Shown here piece after piece: positions 24,264-33,025 of a stretch of DNA of 64,000 nt. The notes under the pieces are model-generated. The model did not search any database. It saw nothing but the letters and a program-made list of their open reading frames with translations, and was not told the DNA's origin. The stretch is from Thermohalobaculum sp039816045 (lineage in GTDB: Bacteria; Pseudomonadota; Alphaproteobacteria; Rhodobacterales; Rhodobacteraceae). The translations under genes and the position numbers were made by a program. The stretch is from contig JBCBYB010000011.1 in assembly GCA_039816045.1 (NCBI GenBank), positions 1 through 64,000 on the forward strand. The letters are read 5' to 3'. Within the stretch, counting starts at the first letter, position 1. Every line of letters begins with the position of its first letter.

Positions 24264-24764
24264 TCAGAGCAAGCGATACGTGCACTGCATGATCATGACG
24301 ATGGAGATTGAAATCCCAAGGAACACACCGGCCGGCATGTATATCGTCTCGCCAAACGCTTTCCATGGGTCCTTGACGCCGCGGCGGCGGTTCCGCCTGC
24401 GCATGATCATGAAGAACACCGTGCCGATGATGCTCACGACCACATAGACCAGGATGAAATCCAGCAGCGTCGTCAGGCTGAGAAACGGGGCGAGCGCTGC
24501 GATCAGCTTGAGATCTCCCGCGCCCACGCTTCCCTGCGCCAGGTTGTAGATCAAAAGCCCGACCGCCAGCGCGATCACCGCATAGGCACAGCGCCACAGG
24601 AACACATCGATCGGAAGGCCCCAGATCCCGGTCACCAGAAACGCGCCGAAGACCGCCAGAACGGACCAGTTGGGGATCCGTAGCCAGCGCATATCGCTGT
24701 AGGTGATATAGCCCATCAGCGGCAGCAGGAGCGCCGTCGCCATGAACAAGGCTGCATCGGTCAC
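24264..24764 (-). CDS. cpaA: Prepilin peptidase (A24 family, CpaA/TadV type)
   Basis: 166 residues from a GTG start 4 bases after the TadD stop; ATG 24743 is an alternative start. The aspartyl protease residues are visible in ITYSDMRWLRIPN and GAGDLKLIAALAPF, the latter matching the GxGD motif of type IV prepilin peptidases. About six membrane helices. It lacks the methyltransferase domain of PilD, as expected for the tad form. It cleaves the Flp prepilin after glycine. It is the last gene of the tad operon. Confidence 0.9.
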   Translation of the reverse strand: MTDAALFMATALLLPLMGYITYSDMRWLRIPNWSVLAVFGAFLVTGIWGLPIDVFLWRCAYAVIALAVGLLIYNLAQGSVGAGDLKLIAALAPFLSLTTLLDFILVYVVVSIIGTVFFMIMRRRNRRRGVKDPWKAFGETIYMPAGVFLGISISIVMIMQCTYRLL

Positions 24765-24768
24765 TGGC

Positions 24769-25617
24769 TCAGTTCTCCACCGTGGCCTCGAGACCGGCAA
24801 GCTTGTCGGACGCGCCTTGGTAGTGCTGCGGATGCGCCTCGACTGCGGCGGCGAACAGCCCCTTCGCGATGTCCTCCTGGTTCCGGCGCGCCGCAATCAC
24901 CCCGAGATTGTTGAGGATTGTCGCCCGTTCGCGATCGGACAGGGGCACCAGAGGCAGCTGATAGTTCCCCTGCAGCCCCCGGGCGATGGCCAGATTGTTC
25001 TTGGCGCTGAAGAGGCGGCTGTCGAAGCTGACTGCCCGCTCGAACAGGCGCTCGGCCTCCTCAAAGGCGCCGCGCCCCATCTTGCTCACGCCCCAGTTGT
25101 TGAGAACCTTGGCGGGGTTGGTGGTCAGCAACTCGGCCTGATTATAGGCGTTGTCGGCTGTCTCCCAGTCCTTACGCTGATCGGCGAGGATACCCGCGAA
25201 GATGTGGCGGCGCGGGGTGTTGAGCCCCGCAGGCAGGCGCGCATCAATCGCCTCGGCATCAGGCCACCGCTGCAAACGCACGGTCACGTATCCATACTCC
25301 AACAGATCTGCTGGCGAGGCTTGACCGAGGCCGTCGAGCTCCTGATAGACCCGCGCCGACTCCGGATAGCGCCCCGCCCGAGCAAGCGAGATCGCGAGAC
25401 CACGGCGCAGATCCGCACGTTCGGGCTCTTCGGCAGACGCATTGCTGAAATAGGTCACAGCCTGTTCCGGATCGCCCGCAGACAGCAGGAGATTGGAAAG
25501 CCCGGCATCGTCGATCACGTTCTTGGCCAGCGGATCGACATTCGGATTGTTCGCCGACTGGCCGCATCCAAGCAGCAGCGGCACGACAGCGAAGGGCATC
25601 AGCAAACGCAGGATCAC
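24769..25617 (-). CDS. tadD: TadD-like TPR lipoprotein
   Basis: 282 residues. The signal peptide ends in LLLGC with lipid-anchor Cys18. The rest is built of tetratricopeptide repeats, for example NLLLSAGDPEQAVTYFSNA, GLAISLARAGRYPESARVYQEL and NWGVSKMGRGAFEEAERLFERA. TadD acts as a pilotin-like outer-membrane lipoprotein needed for secretin assembly. It lies between the second TPR lipoprotein gene and the prepilin peptidase. Confidence 0.88.
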   Translation of the reverse strand: MILRLLMPFAVVPLLLGCGQSANNPNVDPLAKNVIDDAGLSNLLLSAGDPEQAVTYFSNASAEEPERADLRRGLAISLARAGRYPESARVYQELDGLGQASPADLLEYGYVTVRLQRWPDAEAIDARLPAGLNTPRRHIFAGILADQRKDWETADNAYNQAELLTTNPAKVLNNWGVSKMGRGAFEEAERLFERAVSFDSRLFSAKNNLAIARGLQGNYQLPLVPLSDRERATILNNLGVIAARRNQEDIAKGLFAAAVEAHPQHYQGASDKLAGLEATVEN

Positions 25618-25677
25618 GCTTCGGTCCCTCTCAGACTAGTTCGGCACGCCCGATGAGGCGACCGGCGAGATTGGTGG

Positions 25678-26238
25678 TCATCCGGAGACATCCTCCGGCG
25701 CGATGTCGACAAGGCGATACTCACTGCTGCCAAGGCGCTGCACCGTCAACCCAGTTTGGACCGGTTCAGAGGGCGCATTGGCGGCGGCCAGCGCCTGCTC
25801 CGCTGCTCGGAGGTTTGCCTGGGCGATCGTGCTCCGCCCGCTCGAGACGGCAAAGGCCACGCGGAAAGACTGGCGCGCCGCTTCGTACTCCCCCAAACGG
25901 TAAAGAACCACGCCGAGATTGTTGTGCGCCATATCCGAGCCCGGAGCGAGCGCGGCTGCTTGGCGGAAATGATCGCGGGCCCTGGAGAGGAGCCCCTGCG
26001 CCTCGAGTGCGAGCCCGGCCCCGGTCAACGCTTGAGCCGGATTGTCTCCTGTCCGCAGCGCCGTGATAAACGCGCTATAGGCGAGGTCGTACTCGCCGAG
26101 GCGGAGATGCGTCTGGCCCTCGTCAAACGCTTGCTGAGCTTCAGACCGTTCCACGGCCTCTTCGATAAACGGCCCCGTGGGTGCACAGGCGGTGAGGGCA
26201 ATACAAACCGCGGCAGCCGGGCAAAGCCCCGCCCTCAT
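25678..26238 (-). CDS. Second tad-associated TPR lipoprotein
   Basis: 186 residues, overlapping tadC by 4 bases. The signal peptide ends IALTAC with lipid-anchor Cys18. TPR units include LRLGEYDLAYSAFITALRTG, GLALEAQGLLSRARDHFRQA and NNLGVVLYRLGEYEAARQSF. It resembles TadD in architecture but is shorter. Many alphaproteobacterial tad loci encode two such proteins in tandem; a division of labour in secretin assembly is inference. Confidence 0.82.
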   Translation of the reverse strand: MRAGLCPAAAVCIALTACAPTGPFIEEAVERSEAQQAFDEGQTHLRLGEYDLAYSAFITALRTGDNPAQALTGAGLALEAQGLLSRARDHFRQAAALAPGSDMAHNNLGVVLYRLGEYEAARQSFRVAFAVSSGRSTIAQANLRAAEQALAAANAPSEPVQTGLTVQRLGSSEYRLVDIAPEDVSG

Positions 26239-27413
26239 CTCGACAGACCGCCGAGAGCCCGGAGGATCTGGATGATCGAGGGCCCGATCAGAATGAGGAT
26301 GAGCGGCGGAACCGTGAACATCATCGTGCCGAGCGTCAGCTTGGTGGGCAGAACGTTTGCCTTCTCCTCCGCACGCATCAGACGCTTATCGCGCATCTCA
26401 GAGGCATAGACCCGGAGTGCCTCGGAGATCGAGGTGCCAAAGGCCGTGGACTGGATCAGCACGGTGACAAAAGACGAGATGTCGTTGACCTGGCAGCGGG
26501 ATGCAAAGTCCCGCAGCACAGCAATCCGATCCTTACCCGCCCGGAACTCATGGCTGACAATCTGAAGCTCTTCGGCCAGCGGACCGGACGACATCTCCAT
26601 CTCTTTGCCAACGCGGGCCATCGCCTGCTCAAGCGACTGGCCGCCCTCGATGCAAACGAGCATCATGTCCATCGCATCCGGGAAGGCGTTTGCGATCTCC
26701 TCACGCCTGGTCGCGATCTGGCGCTCGATCCAATAGACTGGAATGAAGTAGCCCACCAACCCAAGCACCGCTGAGAACACCAGCGCGAAGACGATGTTCG
26801 GCTCTTCAGGCAGAACAAAGAAGAGGATGAGGCCGAGGATGAAGAGCCCAAGCCCGAGGACTGCACGGGCGAAAAAGTAGATCCGGACCGCCGCGCGATC
26901 CTTATAGCCGGCGGCACCAAGCTTGATCCGGGTGTCCGAGAGTTCCTCGGCGCTCTGTGGTTCGAGATAGCCTTCGAAGCCCCTGAGCGCCCCCGTATCC
27001 CGGTCGGTGCGCAGCGTCGCGAGTTCGATATCGCGCCGATCATCCGATGTTCCCAACCGGTCCACCGGATCGCGTTGCCGCCGCAGGACAAACGGCAGCG
27101 CAACGAGAGCGAAAAGCATCCCGATCCCGGCGACCAGATAGAACGGGCCGGACGGTCCGAGTATGTCGACGACGCTTATCCAGATGTCGGCGATCAAACC
27201 TTCGCCGGCGGCCGCCTCCGCCAGGCTCGGCTCCTCGACGACGGGTGCCGGTTCCGGGGCTCCGGTGTTTGGCTCGAGCGTCAGCGTGTCGCCGTCATCA
27301 ACGACAGGGGTCTCAACCGCCTGACCGCCCTGATCGCCCTGATCGTCGGTGGTCGCCTGCGCGAGCTGGATGTCGTCGAGCGCGGCCTGAGCCAGTAGGG
27401 TCCCCTCCTCCAT
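26235..27413 (-). CDS. tadC: Tad pilus inner-membrane platform protein TadC
   Basis: 392 residues. The C-terminal T2SSF domain has FPDAMDMMLVCIEGGQSLEQAM, LAEELQIVSHEFRAGKDR and TVLIQSTAFGTSISEALRVYA, ending in a membrane helix. With TadB it forms the platform turned by the ATPase. The first 75 or so residues are an acidic, Pro/Gln/Asp-rich segment not seen in typical TadC proteins of about 300-330 residues. No in-frame ATG or GTG lies before the first helix, so the ATG 3 bases after tadB is the likely start. Confidence 0.93.
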   Translation of the reverse strand: MEEGTLLAQAALDDIQLAQATTDDQGDQGGQAVETPVVDDGDTLTLEPNTGAPEPAPVVEEPSLAEAAAGEGLIADIWISVVDILGPSGPFYLVAGIGMLFALVALPFVLRRQRDPVDRLGTSDDRRDIELATLRTDRDTGALRGFEGYLEPQSAEELSDTRIKLGAAGYKDRAAVRIYFFARAVLGLGLFILGLILFFVLPEEPNIVFALVFSAVLGLVGYFIPVYWIERQIATRREEIANAFPDAMDMMLVCIEGGQSLEQAMARVGKEMEMSSGPLAEELQIVSHEFRAGKDRIAVLRDFASRCQVNDISSFVTVLIQSTAFGTSISEALRVYASEMRDKRLMRAEEKANVLPTKLTLGTMMFTVPPLILILIGPSIIQILRALGGLSR

Positions 27414-27416
27414 AGC

Positions 27417-28379
27417 TCAGACCTTAATATTGACGAGAATACGCATGAAGATGACGTTGATCACGAGCAGGACAAACGTGAGGATCGTGCCCGGGAAGAA
27501 CAGCGGGTGGTCCGACACATCGTCGTAATAGGTCGGCTGGACGACCTGCACCATCAGCAGCGCAAGCACCGGGAAGATCGAGAGGAACCAGCCGGACCAA
27601 CGGGCCTCCGCGGTGATCGCCTTGACCTTACGGAACAGCTTGAAGCGAGCCCTGATAACCTTTGACAAGCCCTCCAGCACCTCGGCCAAGTTGCCGCCCG
27701 AGGTCGATTGAATGTTCATCGCGATGGCAAGGAAGCGCAGATCGGCCACCGGCATCCGGTCCGCGGTGCGCTCCAGCGCCTTGTTGATGTCCATGCCATA
27801 AGTCGCCTCGTCCGCGACAAGGCCGAATTCGGTCCCGAGAGGGTCCGGCATCTCCCGCGCCACGATGCCGACCGACGCCGTCATAGGGTGGCCGACGCGG
27901 AGCGACCGCACCATAAGATCGAGCGCATCAGGCAACTGCTCCTCGAAAAGCTTGATCCGCTTGCGCGCTTTGTCCCGAAGCCAAAGAAAGAGCGAGCCGT
28001 ACCCAAGCAGAAGAGCGACGATGATCCGCACCTGCAGCACCGCCCCGGTGAACACGGTCAGCATGATGAAAGAGGTGGCGATCAACCCCACGAGCGCCAT
28101 GGTGACCGTGACGGGGGACAGGTTGATGCTCGCCTGACGCGCTTGATCGAGAAGCACACCGATGATGGGCAGGCGACGCTGGCGCTCCGACCCCTCCCGC
28201 TCGGCCCGCAAGATGGTCAGAACTTCTTCGGTGTCCTTGCCGTCCTGAAGCAGCGTAAGCCTGCGGTTGACCTTCTTCTCGCGCTTCAGCGTTTTGCCAT
28301 AGACGATGAGATAGACGCCCTCGACGATGAAGAGGACGCCTACGAAGATCAGGGCGTAGATGATGGGCTGGAAGAGCAT
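27417..28379 (-). CDS. tadB: Tad pilus inner-membrane platform protein TadB
   Basis: 320 residues. Three or four membrane helices flank a cytoplasmic T2SSF domain with LPDALDLMVRSLRVGHPMTAS, EFGLVADEATYGMDINKALE and LAIAMNIQSTSGGNLAEVLEG. It matches TadB in length and order. It sits between cpaF and tadC as in most tad loci. Confidence 0.94.
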   Translation of the reverse strand: MLFQPIIYALIFVGVLFIVEGVYLIVYGKTLKREKKVNRRLTLLQDGKDTEEVLTILRAEREGSERQRRLPIIGVLLDQARQASINLSPVTVTMALVGLIATSFIMLTVFTGAVLQVRIIVALLLGYGSLFLWLRDKARKRIKLFEEQLPDALDLMVRSLRVGHPMTASVGIVAREMPDPLGTEFGLVADEATYGMDINKALERTADRMPVADLRFLAIAMNIQSTSGGNLAEVLEGLSKVIRARFKLFRKVKAITAEARWSGWFLSIFPVLALLMVQVVQPTYYDDVSDHPLFFPGTILTFVLLVINVIFMRILVNIKV

Positions 28380-28402
28380 GCGCCGTCAGTCCTCCATACC
28401 GC

Positions 28403-29905
28403 TCAAAGATCTGGCCGGAACAGCGACGCAGGCAGCTCGTAGCCCCATTGCTTGAAGCGGTCAGCGAATTGCGAGCGAATGCCCGTGGCCACATACCGGC
28501 CTAGAATACTTCCATCAGCGTTAACACCGTGACGGTCGAACTTGAAGATCTCCTGCATGGTCACGATGTCGCCCTCCATGCCCACAACTTCGGAGACCGA
28601 CACCATCCGGCGTTTACCATCGGACATACGGCTGACCTGAACGATCAAGTTGATCGCTGAGGAAATGTTGGCCCGGAGCGCTTTGAGCGGCAGCTCGACG
28701 CCGGACATCCCCACCATGTTCTCAATCCGGCTCAGGCTGTCGCGCGGGCTGTTGGCGTGAACCGTGGTCATCGATCCGTCGTGGCCGGTGTTCATGGCCT
28801 GGAGCATGTCGATCACCTCCTCGCCGCGCGTCTCGCCGACGATGATGCGATCGGGCCGCATACGCAGAGCGTTTTTCAGCAGATCGCGTTGGGTGACGGC
28901 GCCCGAGCCCTCGATGTTCGCCGGACGGCTTTCAAGCCGGCCCACATGGTCCTGCTGGAGTTGAAGCTCCGCCGTGTCCTCGATGGTCAGGATGCGCTCG
29001 TCGTTCGAGATGAAGGAGCTGAGCGCGTTCAGCGTCGTCGTCTTGCCAGAACCGGTACCGCCGGAGACCAACACGTTCAGTCGGGTGCGCACACAGGCGT
29101 GCATGAACAGCGCCATCTCTTCGGAGAAAGCCCCGAAACCGATAAGCTTCTCAACCGTATAGGGCGTCTTCGAGAACTTACGGATAGAGAGGAGCGGCCC
29201 GTCGACGGCGCAAGGCGGCACCAGGGCGTTCACACGAGAACCATCGGCGAGACGCGCATCAACCCAAGGCTGGCTCTCATCGACACGCCGTCCAACCGCT
29301 GAGACGATCTTGTTGATGATCCGCATCAGGTGCTGGTTGTCCTTGAACTGGACATCGGTGCGCTCAAGCTTACCGAAGCGCTCCACATAGCACTGCTCAT
29401 GGGTGTTCACGAGAATATCGTTGATGCTGTCGTCGGCCAGCAGCGTCTCGAGCGGACCAAGACCGACGGTCTCGTGCACCAGGTCCTCGACGAGGCCTTC
29501 GAACTCCACCTTGTTGAGAACAAAGTTGCTGTCGATCAGGTGCTCACGCGCGATCTCGGCAATCTCGGCGCGCAGTTCGCCGGGCGATACTTTGTCGATG
29601 GCCGCAAGGTTCAGGGTGTCGAGTAGCTTGCCATGCAGATCGACGCGCAAGGACAGCAGCTTGCGTCGACGCTTGGCCTCCGGATCGTCGGGTTCCGTCG
29701 ACGTCGCGGCTGCAAACGCCTTTCGAGGCTGATCCGGAACCTGAGCGCGTGTGTTCTCAGCCCGCACCGGCATCTCCAGGCCCATACGTTTGGCTTCTTG
29801 CTCGGGCGGCAAATCCTCAGAGCGCGCCCGCTGTGGTCGGCGCATAATCGCCGTGCGTGCGCCGTCGGACTTGTCGTCCTTCTCAGTTCTTATGCGTCTG
29901 AACAT
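28403..29905 (-). CDS. cpaF: Tad pilus assembly ATPase CpaF/TadA
   Basis: 500 residues. Walker A VSGGTGSGKTTTLNAL lies near residue 285. The family Asp and His boxes are in LTIEDTAELQL, RMRPDRIIVGETRGEEV and GSMTTVHANSPRDSLSRIE. The N-terminal part contains FEGLVEDLVHETVGLGPLE, the usual lead-in domain. This secretion ATPase supplies energy for both extension and retraction of Flp pili. Full length; the start is set by the 30-base gap to cpaE. Confidence 0.96.
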   Translation of the reverse strand: MFRRIRTEKDDKSDGARTAIMRRPQRARSEDLPPEQEAKRMGLEMPVRAENTRAQVPDQPRKAFAAATSTEPDDPEAKRRRKLLSLRVDLHGKLLDTLNLAAIDKVSPGELRAEIAEIAREHLIDSNFVLNKVEFEGLVEDLVHETVGLGPLETLLADDSINDILVNTHEQCYVERFGKLERTDVQFKDNQHLMRIINKIVSAVGRRVDESQPWVDARLADGSRVNALVPPCAVDGPLLSIRKFSKTPYTVEKLIGFGAFSEEMALFMHACVRTRLNVLVSGGTGSGKTTTLNALSSFISNDERILTIEDTAELQLQQDHVGRLESRPANIEGSGAVTQRDLLKNALRMRPDRIIVGETRGEEVIDMLQAMNTGHDGSMTTVHANSPRDSLSRIENMVGMSGVELPLKALRANISSAINLIVQVSRMSDGKRRMVSVSEVVGMEGDIVTMQEIFKFDRHGVNADGSILGRYVATGIRSQFADRFKQWGYELPASLFRPDL

Positions 29906-29935
29906 CGGCCCATCACTCTCCGCAGCGCCCAGTTA

Positions 29936-31177
29936 TCAGCCCGGCTTGGCAGCCGCAGCCCCCTCTTCGCTCGTCACCCTTTGCGCGATCCGAACAATCT
30001 CCTTACGCACCGGGTTAGACCGCGCCATCTCGCCGAGCGGTATCCCCTGATCACAGGCATTCACCACTGCCTTACCACCATCCGGCAGTGTGTGAGAATA
30101 AGAGATCCCAAGGCTCTCGGCGACCCGCTTTACCCGCGCTTTACCCGTCAAATCGGTCATGCCCGGCGATCGGTTGAGCACGAAGACCAACTTGTCGAGG
30201 GCCATGTTCTCCGCTTTCAACGTGCGCAGAAACCGGAACATGTTCTGCGCGGAACGCATATCGATCTCCATGACCGCGATGAACTCGTCCGACATGCTGT
30301 AGACCGGCTCTGACCAGTTCATCAGAGCCTGTGGCATATCGATCACCACATAATCGAAACTCTCCCGCGCGAGGGTTATCATCGCCTTGACGTCGCTCGG
30401 GGTCACGATGTCGAGGGGCAGAGCATCCCTCGGCGCAGTCAACACCGAAAGCTTGTCCTGATAGGTCGACAACGCCTGAGTGAGCCCGGTCTGGTCAAAG
30501 CTGGCGGCATCGGACACCAACTCGTAGACCGCCTCTCGCCGTGGCACGTCGAGGAAGGTCGCAACCGAGCCATACTGGAAATTAAAGTCCAGGAGGCAGA
30601 CCTTGCGCCCCTGCTTGCGGACCAGCGTGACGAGCTCCCATGCGAGGTTCACGGCGACCGTGCTTGCCCCAACACCGCCGGCAACCCCGTACACGGTGAT
30701 CACCTTGCCTTTCCGCTGCGGACTGCCGCCGACCGGACCAAGCGCTGTTTGGTTGCCAGAGTTGCGAACAAAACGCAGCCGATCGATTGCCTCGGTCAAA
30801 GCGCCCTCGGGCTCGGGATAAGGCGCGAAGTCGGCGACCCCCTCCTTCAGGAGTTGGTGCATTGATCGCGACGAGATCTCTCCAACCACCAGCAACACGA
30901 GCAGCCCGGCGTCTCGGGCTTTGCGAATGAGAAGGGCCGTGCCTTCGATCGCCTCCGGCACATCCGCCGACGCGGTCACCACAGCGAAGGCAGTATTCCC
31001 GCCGAGTTGGGCGAGTGCCTGATCCGCTTGCGCATGTGAGACCTCGATCCACTGATCGACCCCGAACTCTTGGTCGAGCTGGTCCGCAAGACTTTCCAGT
31101 TCCGGAAAGCCATCTGCGAACACGAGCGCCTCCGGGGCCGCATTCAGGGAACTGTCACGTCGGATGGATAACGCCAT
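29936..31177 (-). CDS. cpaE: TadZ/CpaE pilus localisation protein
   Basis: 413 residues. The first 130 form a receiver-like (atypical REC) domain; the rest is a MinD/ParA-like ATPase fold with VYGVAGGVGASTVAVNLAWEL, VCLLDFNFQYGSVATFLD and YVVIDMPQALMNW. The deviant Walker A reads GVAGGVGAST: both the signature lysine and the catalytic-position lysine of MinD are absent. TadZ proteins often have altered P-loops and set pole position for the pilus machine. Located between the TadE-like gene and cpaF. Confidence 0.92.
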   Translation of the reverse strand: MALSIRRDSSLNAAPEALVFADGFPELESLADQLDQEFGVDQWIEVSHAQADQALAQLGGNTAFAVVTASADVPEAIEGTALLIRKARDAGLLVLLVVGEISSRSMHQLLKEGVADFAPYPEPEGALTEAIDRLRFVRNSGNQTALGPVGGSPQRKGKVITVYGVAGGVGASTVAVNLAWELVTLVRKQGRKVCLLDFNFQYGSVATFLDVPRREAVYELVSDAASFDQTGLTQALSTYQDKLSVLTAPRDALPLDIVTPSDVKAMITLARESFDYVVIDMPQALMNWSEPVYSMSDEFIAVMEIDMRSAQNMFRFLRTLKAENMALDKLVFVLNRSPGMTDLTGKARVKRVAESLGISYSHTLPDGGKAVVNACDQGIPLGEMARSNPVRKEIVRIAQRVTSEEGAAAAKPG

Positions 31178-31186
31178 ACTGGTGTC

Positions 31187-31987
31187 TCAATCGCTCACAT
31201 TGCTTGAATTCAGATCTGCACCGAAAACGCTCGCCGTCACCTCACGAAGGCGAATGTCGTTGCCACCGGAGCGACGCTCGTCGGCCGAGCGCAGCCCATC
31301 CACCTCGACATCGGGGACACCGTTCTCGGTATCACCCGTCAGGCCCCAGGCCAAATCGAAGAGGCTAAGGATTTGAATTGGCGACTCCCTCGCGGTGATA
31401 CTCACCGACACCCTCGGTTGGAACGGGCCGTCGGCATAACCAAGCTGCTCATAGGTATAATAGGCGCGCACCTCGGCCGGTGTCAGCCCCGGGTAGACGA
31501 TCTGCATCTCCGCAATCAGATTCTCGAAGCCTGCCTGGTCGCATACACCGCTATCAAAAGCCGCGCCGTCACAAAGCCAGCCCTGCGCAACTGCAGAACC
31601 GTCGGGGCCGACGATGACGTCGGGCGCAACCGGAGTGACACAGGCACTCGATCCGTTCGGCAGATAACAGCTGTCGCCGATTTGGTTCCCGCCCACAGGA
31701 TTGAGAGTGTTGATTTGCGGCAGGCCGGAGTGGAGCGGATCCTCGGAGACAATGAACCGTGCGCCCATTTGCGCGGCCTTCTGTGCAGACAGCAGAAGAT
31801 AGAAGGATATGCCGATCTCGAAGACCGTCAGAACAATCAAGATGACGGGCAAGAAAATCATCACCATGTCAGTGGTGATAGCTCCCCCCTCATCTGCCCA
31901 GAAGCTGCGCGCACTGCCGGGACGGCGCGATGCGCTGTCGCGCGCATCTCGCAAACCTCTCCGGCTTCTGGCAAGTGCTATGCCCAT
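31187..31987 (-). CDS. TadE-like pseudopilin / pilus assembly protein
   Basis: 266 residues from ATG 31987 behind GGAGAG. After a basic leader comes GGAITTDMVMIFLPVILIVLTVFEIG, a TadE-type N-terminal helix with a glycine just before A-I-T-T-D, in line with processing by the prepilin peptidase. The rest is a large periplasmic domain with four cysteines and SVSITARESPIQILS. Only one TadE/F-type gene is seen, where many loci have two or three (tadE, tadF, tadG). It may be the minor pilin that starts Flp assembly. Confidence 0.8.
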   Translation of the reverse strand: MGIALARSRRGLRDARDSASRRPGSARSFWADEGGAITTDMVMIFLPVILIVLTVFEIGISFYLLLSAQKAAQMGARFIVSEDPLHSGLPQINTLNPVGGNQIGDSCYLPNGSSACVTPVAPDVIVGPDGSAVAQGWLCDGAAFDSGVCDQAGFENLIAEMQIVYPGLTPAEVRAYYTYEQLGYADGPFQPRVSVSITARESPIQILSLFDLAWGLTGDTENGVPDVEVDGLRSADERRSGGNDIRLREVTASVFGADLNSSNVSD

Positions 31988-32382
31988 AGGTGTCTCTCCA
32001 AGAGGCGGATCGCATCTCTTCCGGGTCTCACAGCACGCATCGTCACCTGACCGAAAGCCTACGCTCCGAACCTCCGCCGCCGGGTCCGGACACTCCCCCG
32101 GTACGACCATGGACAGAAACTGTCGAGGAAAGGTTACGGCGCAGACCTTCTGCGCCGCACGGCCAAACCTACCGCTGGTCTCAGGCGGCAAGCCCGCCAA
32201 ATAAGAGACCCGGAGCACACCGCACCCCTTTCGATTTCCCCGGCTGGAACCGGCCTGATGGCCGAGCCAGCCCTCTTCACCCCATCAAGATAGGATCGCA
32301 GCGCATCCACGGGCGATCAAGCCCCGATCTCTGCAATCCAGCGGCGCCCAGGAGGGGCGGGCACCGCAGCAAGCGGCCTCGC
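31988..32382. other. Intergenic region, 395 bases, no gene recognised
   Basis: This lies between the stop of the OmpA lipoprotein gene (32383) and the TadE-like start (31987). Open frames exist on both strands, but none shows family motifs or a convincing ribosome site. It may hold a promoter for the lower half of the tad operon. I find no clear hairpin with a T-run or consensus promoter. Confidence 0.5.
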
Positions 32383-33018
32383 TCAGCCGCCCGTGTCGGA
32401 ATCAGCATCAGCGACGTTGTCGGACCCACCGCCAATGTAAGTCCCGAACACCCGTGCGGCGACCCGGCCGTCAAGACCGTCACCGACAAAGTTCCGGACG
32501 AACCCGGCGATACGCGTCGTTGCCCGCCGGTTCTGGCGCTCACGCTCCTCGGTCTCGACCAGCAACTCGCGCTCACCACGCGACTCGATGGCATCCAGAC
32601 GCGACCGGCTGATGCCACGGCTCACGAGATACCGCACGGCTGCCTGCGCGCGACGCAGCCCGAGCCGGTCGTTGTAGGACTCGGTGCCAACCGCATCCGT
32701 GTGCCCTTCGATGGCCATGCGCACCTCGGGGTTGTCACGAAGCCATTTCGCCTGCCCCCGCAAAGCCGCTCGGGCCGTGTTGTCCAGCCGCGCGCTGTTG
32801 AACGCGAAGGTGATCGTGTCCTGGGTCTCCGCGGCGAACACCCGACCGAGATCGGTCAGGAAGTCGTCCGGGTTTTTGTAGGCGACCTGGCGCGCCATCG
32901 TAAGGGTCACCGCCTGGCCATACCGTTCTTGGAGGCCGCCGCCGCCCGCTTCCCGTGCGCATGCAGAGACGAGCAAGCCACCGCCGAGAAGCGCGATCGT
33001 GAGAATTGCCTTTTTCAT
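32383..33018 (-). CDS. OmpA-family lipoprotein of the tad locus
   Basis: 211 residues. The signal peptide ends LLVSAC with lipid-anchor Cys20. The C-terminal OmpA domain includes ITFAFNSARLDNTARAAL, IEGHTDAVGTESYNDRLGLR and RAQAAVRYLVSRGISRSRL. It is 7 bases after cpaC and occupies the place where other loci have cpaD. It may tie the secretin to peptidoglycan. The ATG at 33018 was chosen over an upstream one because it begins the signal peptide MKKAIL. Confidence 0.88.
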   Translation of the reverse strand: MKKAILTIALLGGGLLVSACAREAGGGGLQERYGQAVTLTMARQVAYKNPDDFLTDLGRVFAAETQDTITFAFNSARLDNTARAALRGQAKWLRDNPEVRMAIEGHTDAVGTESYNDRLGLRRAQAAVRYLVSRGISRSRLDAIESRGERELLVETEERERQNRRATTRIAGFVRNFVGDGLDGRVAARVFGTYIGGGSDNVADADSDTGG

Positions 33019-33025
33019 GGGATCG

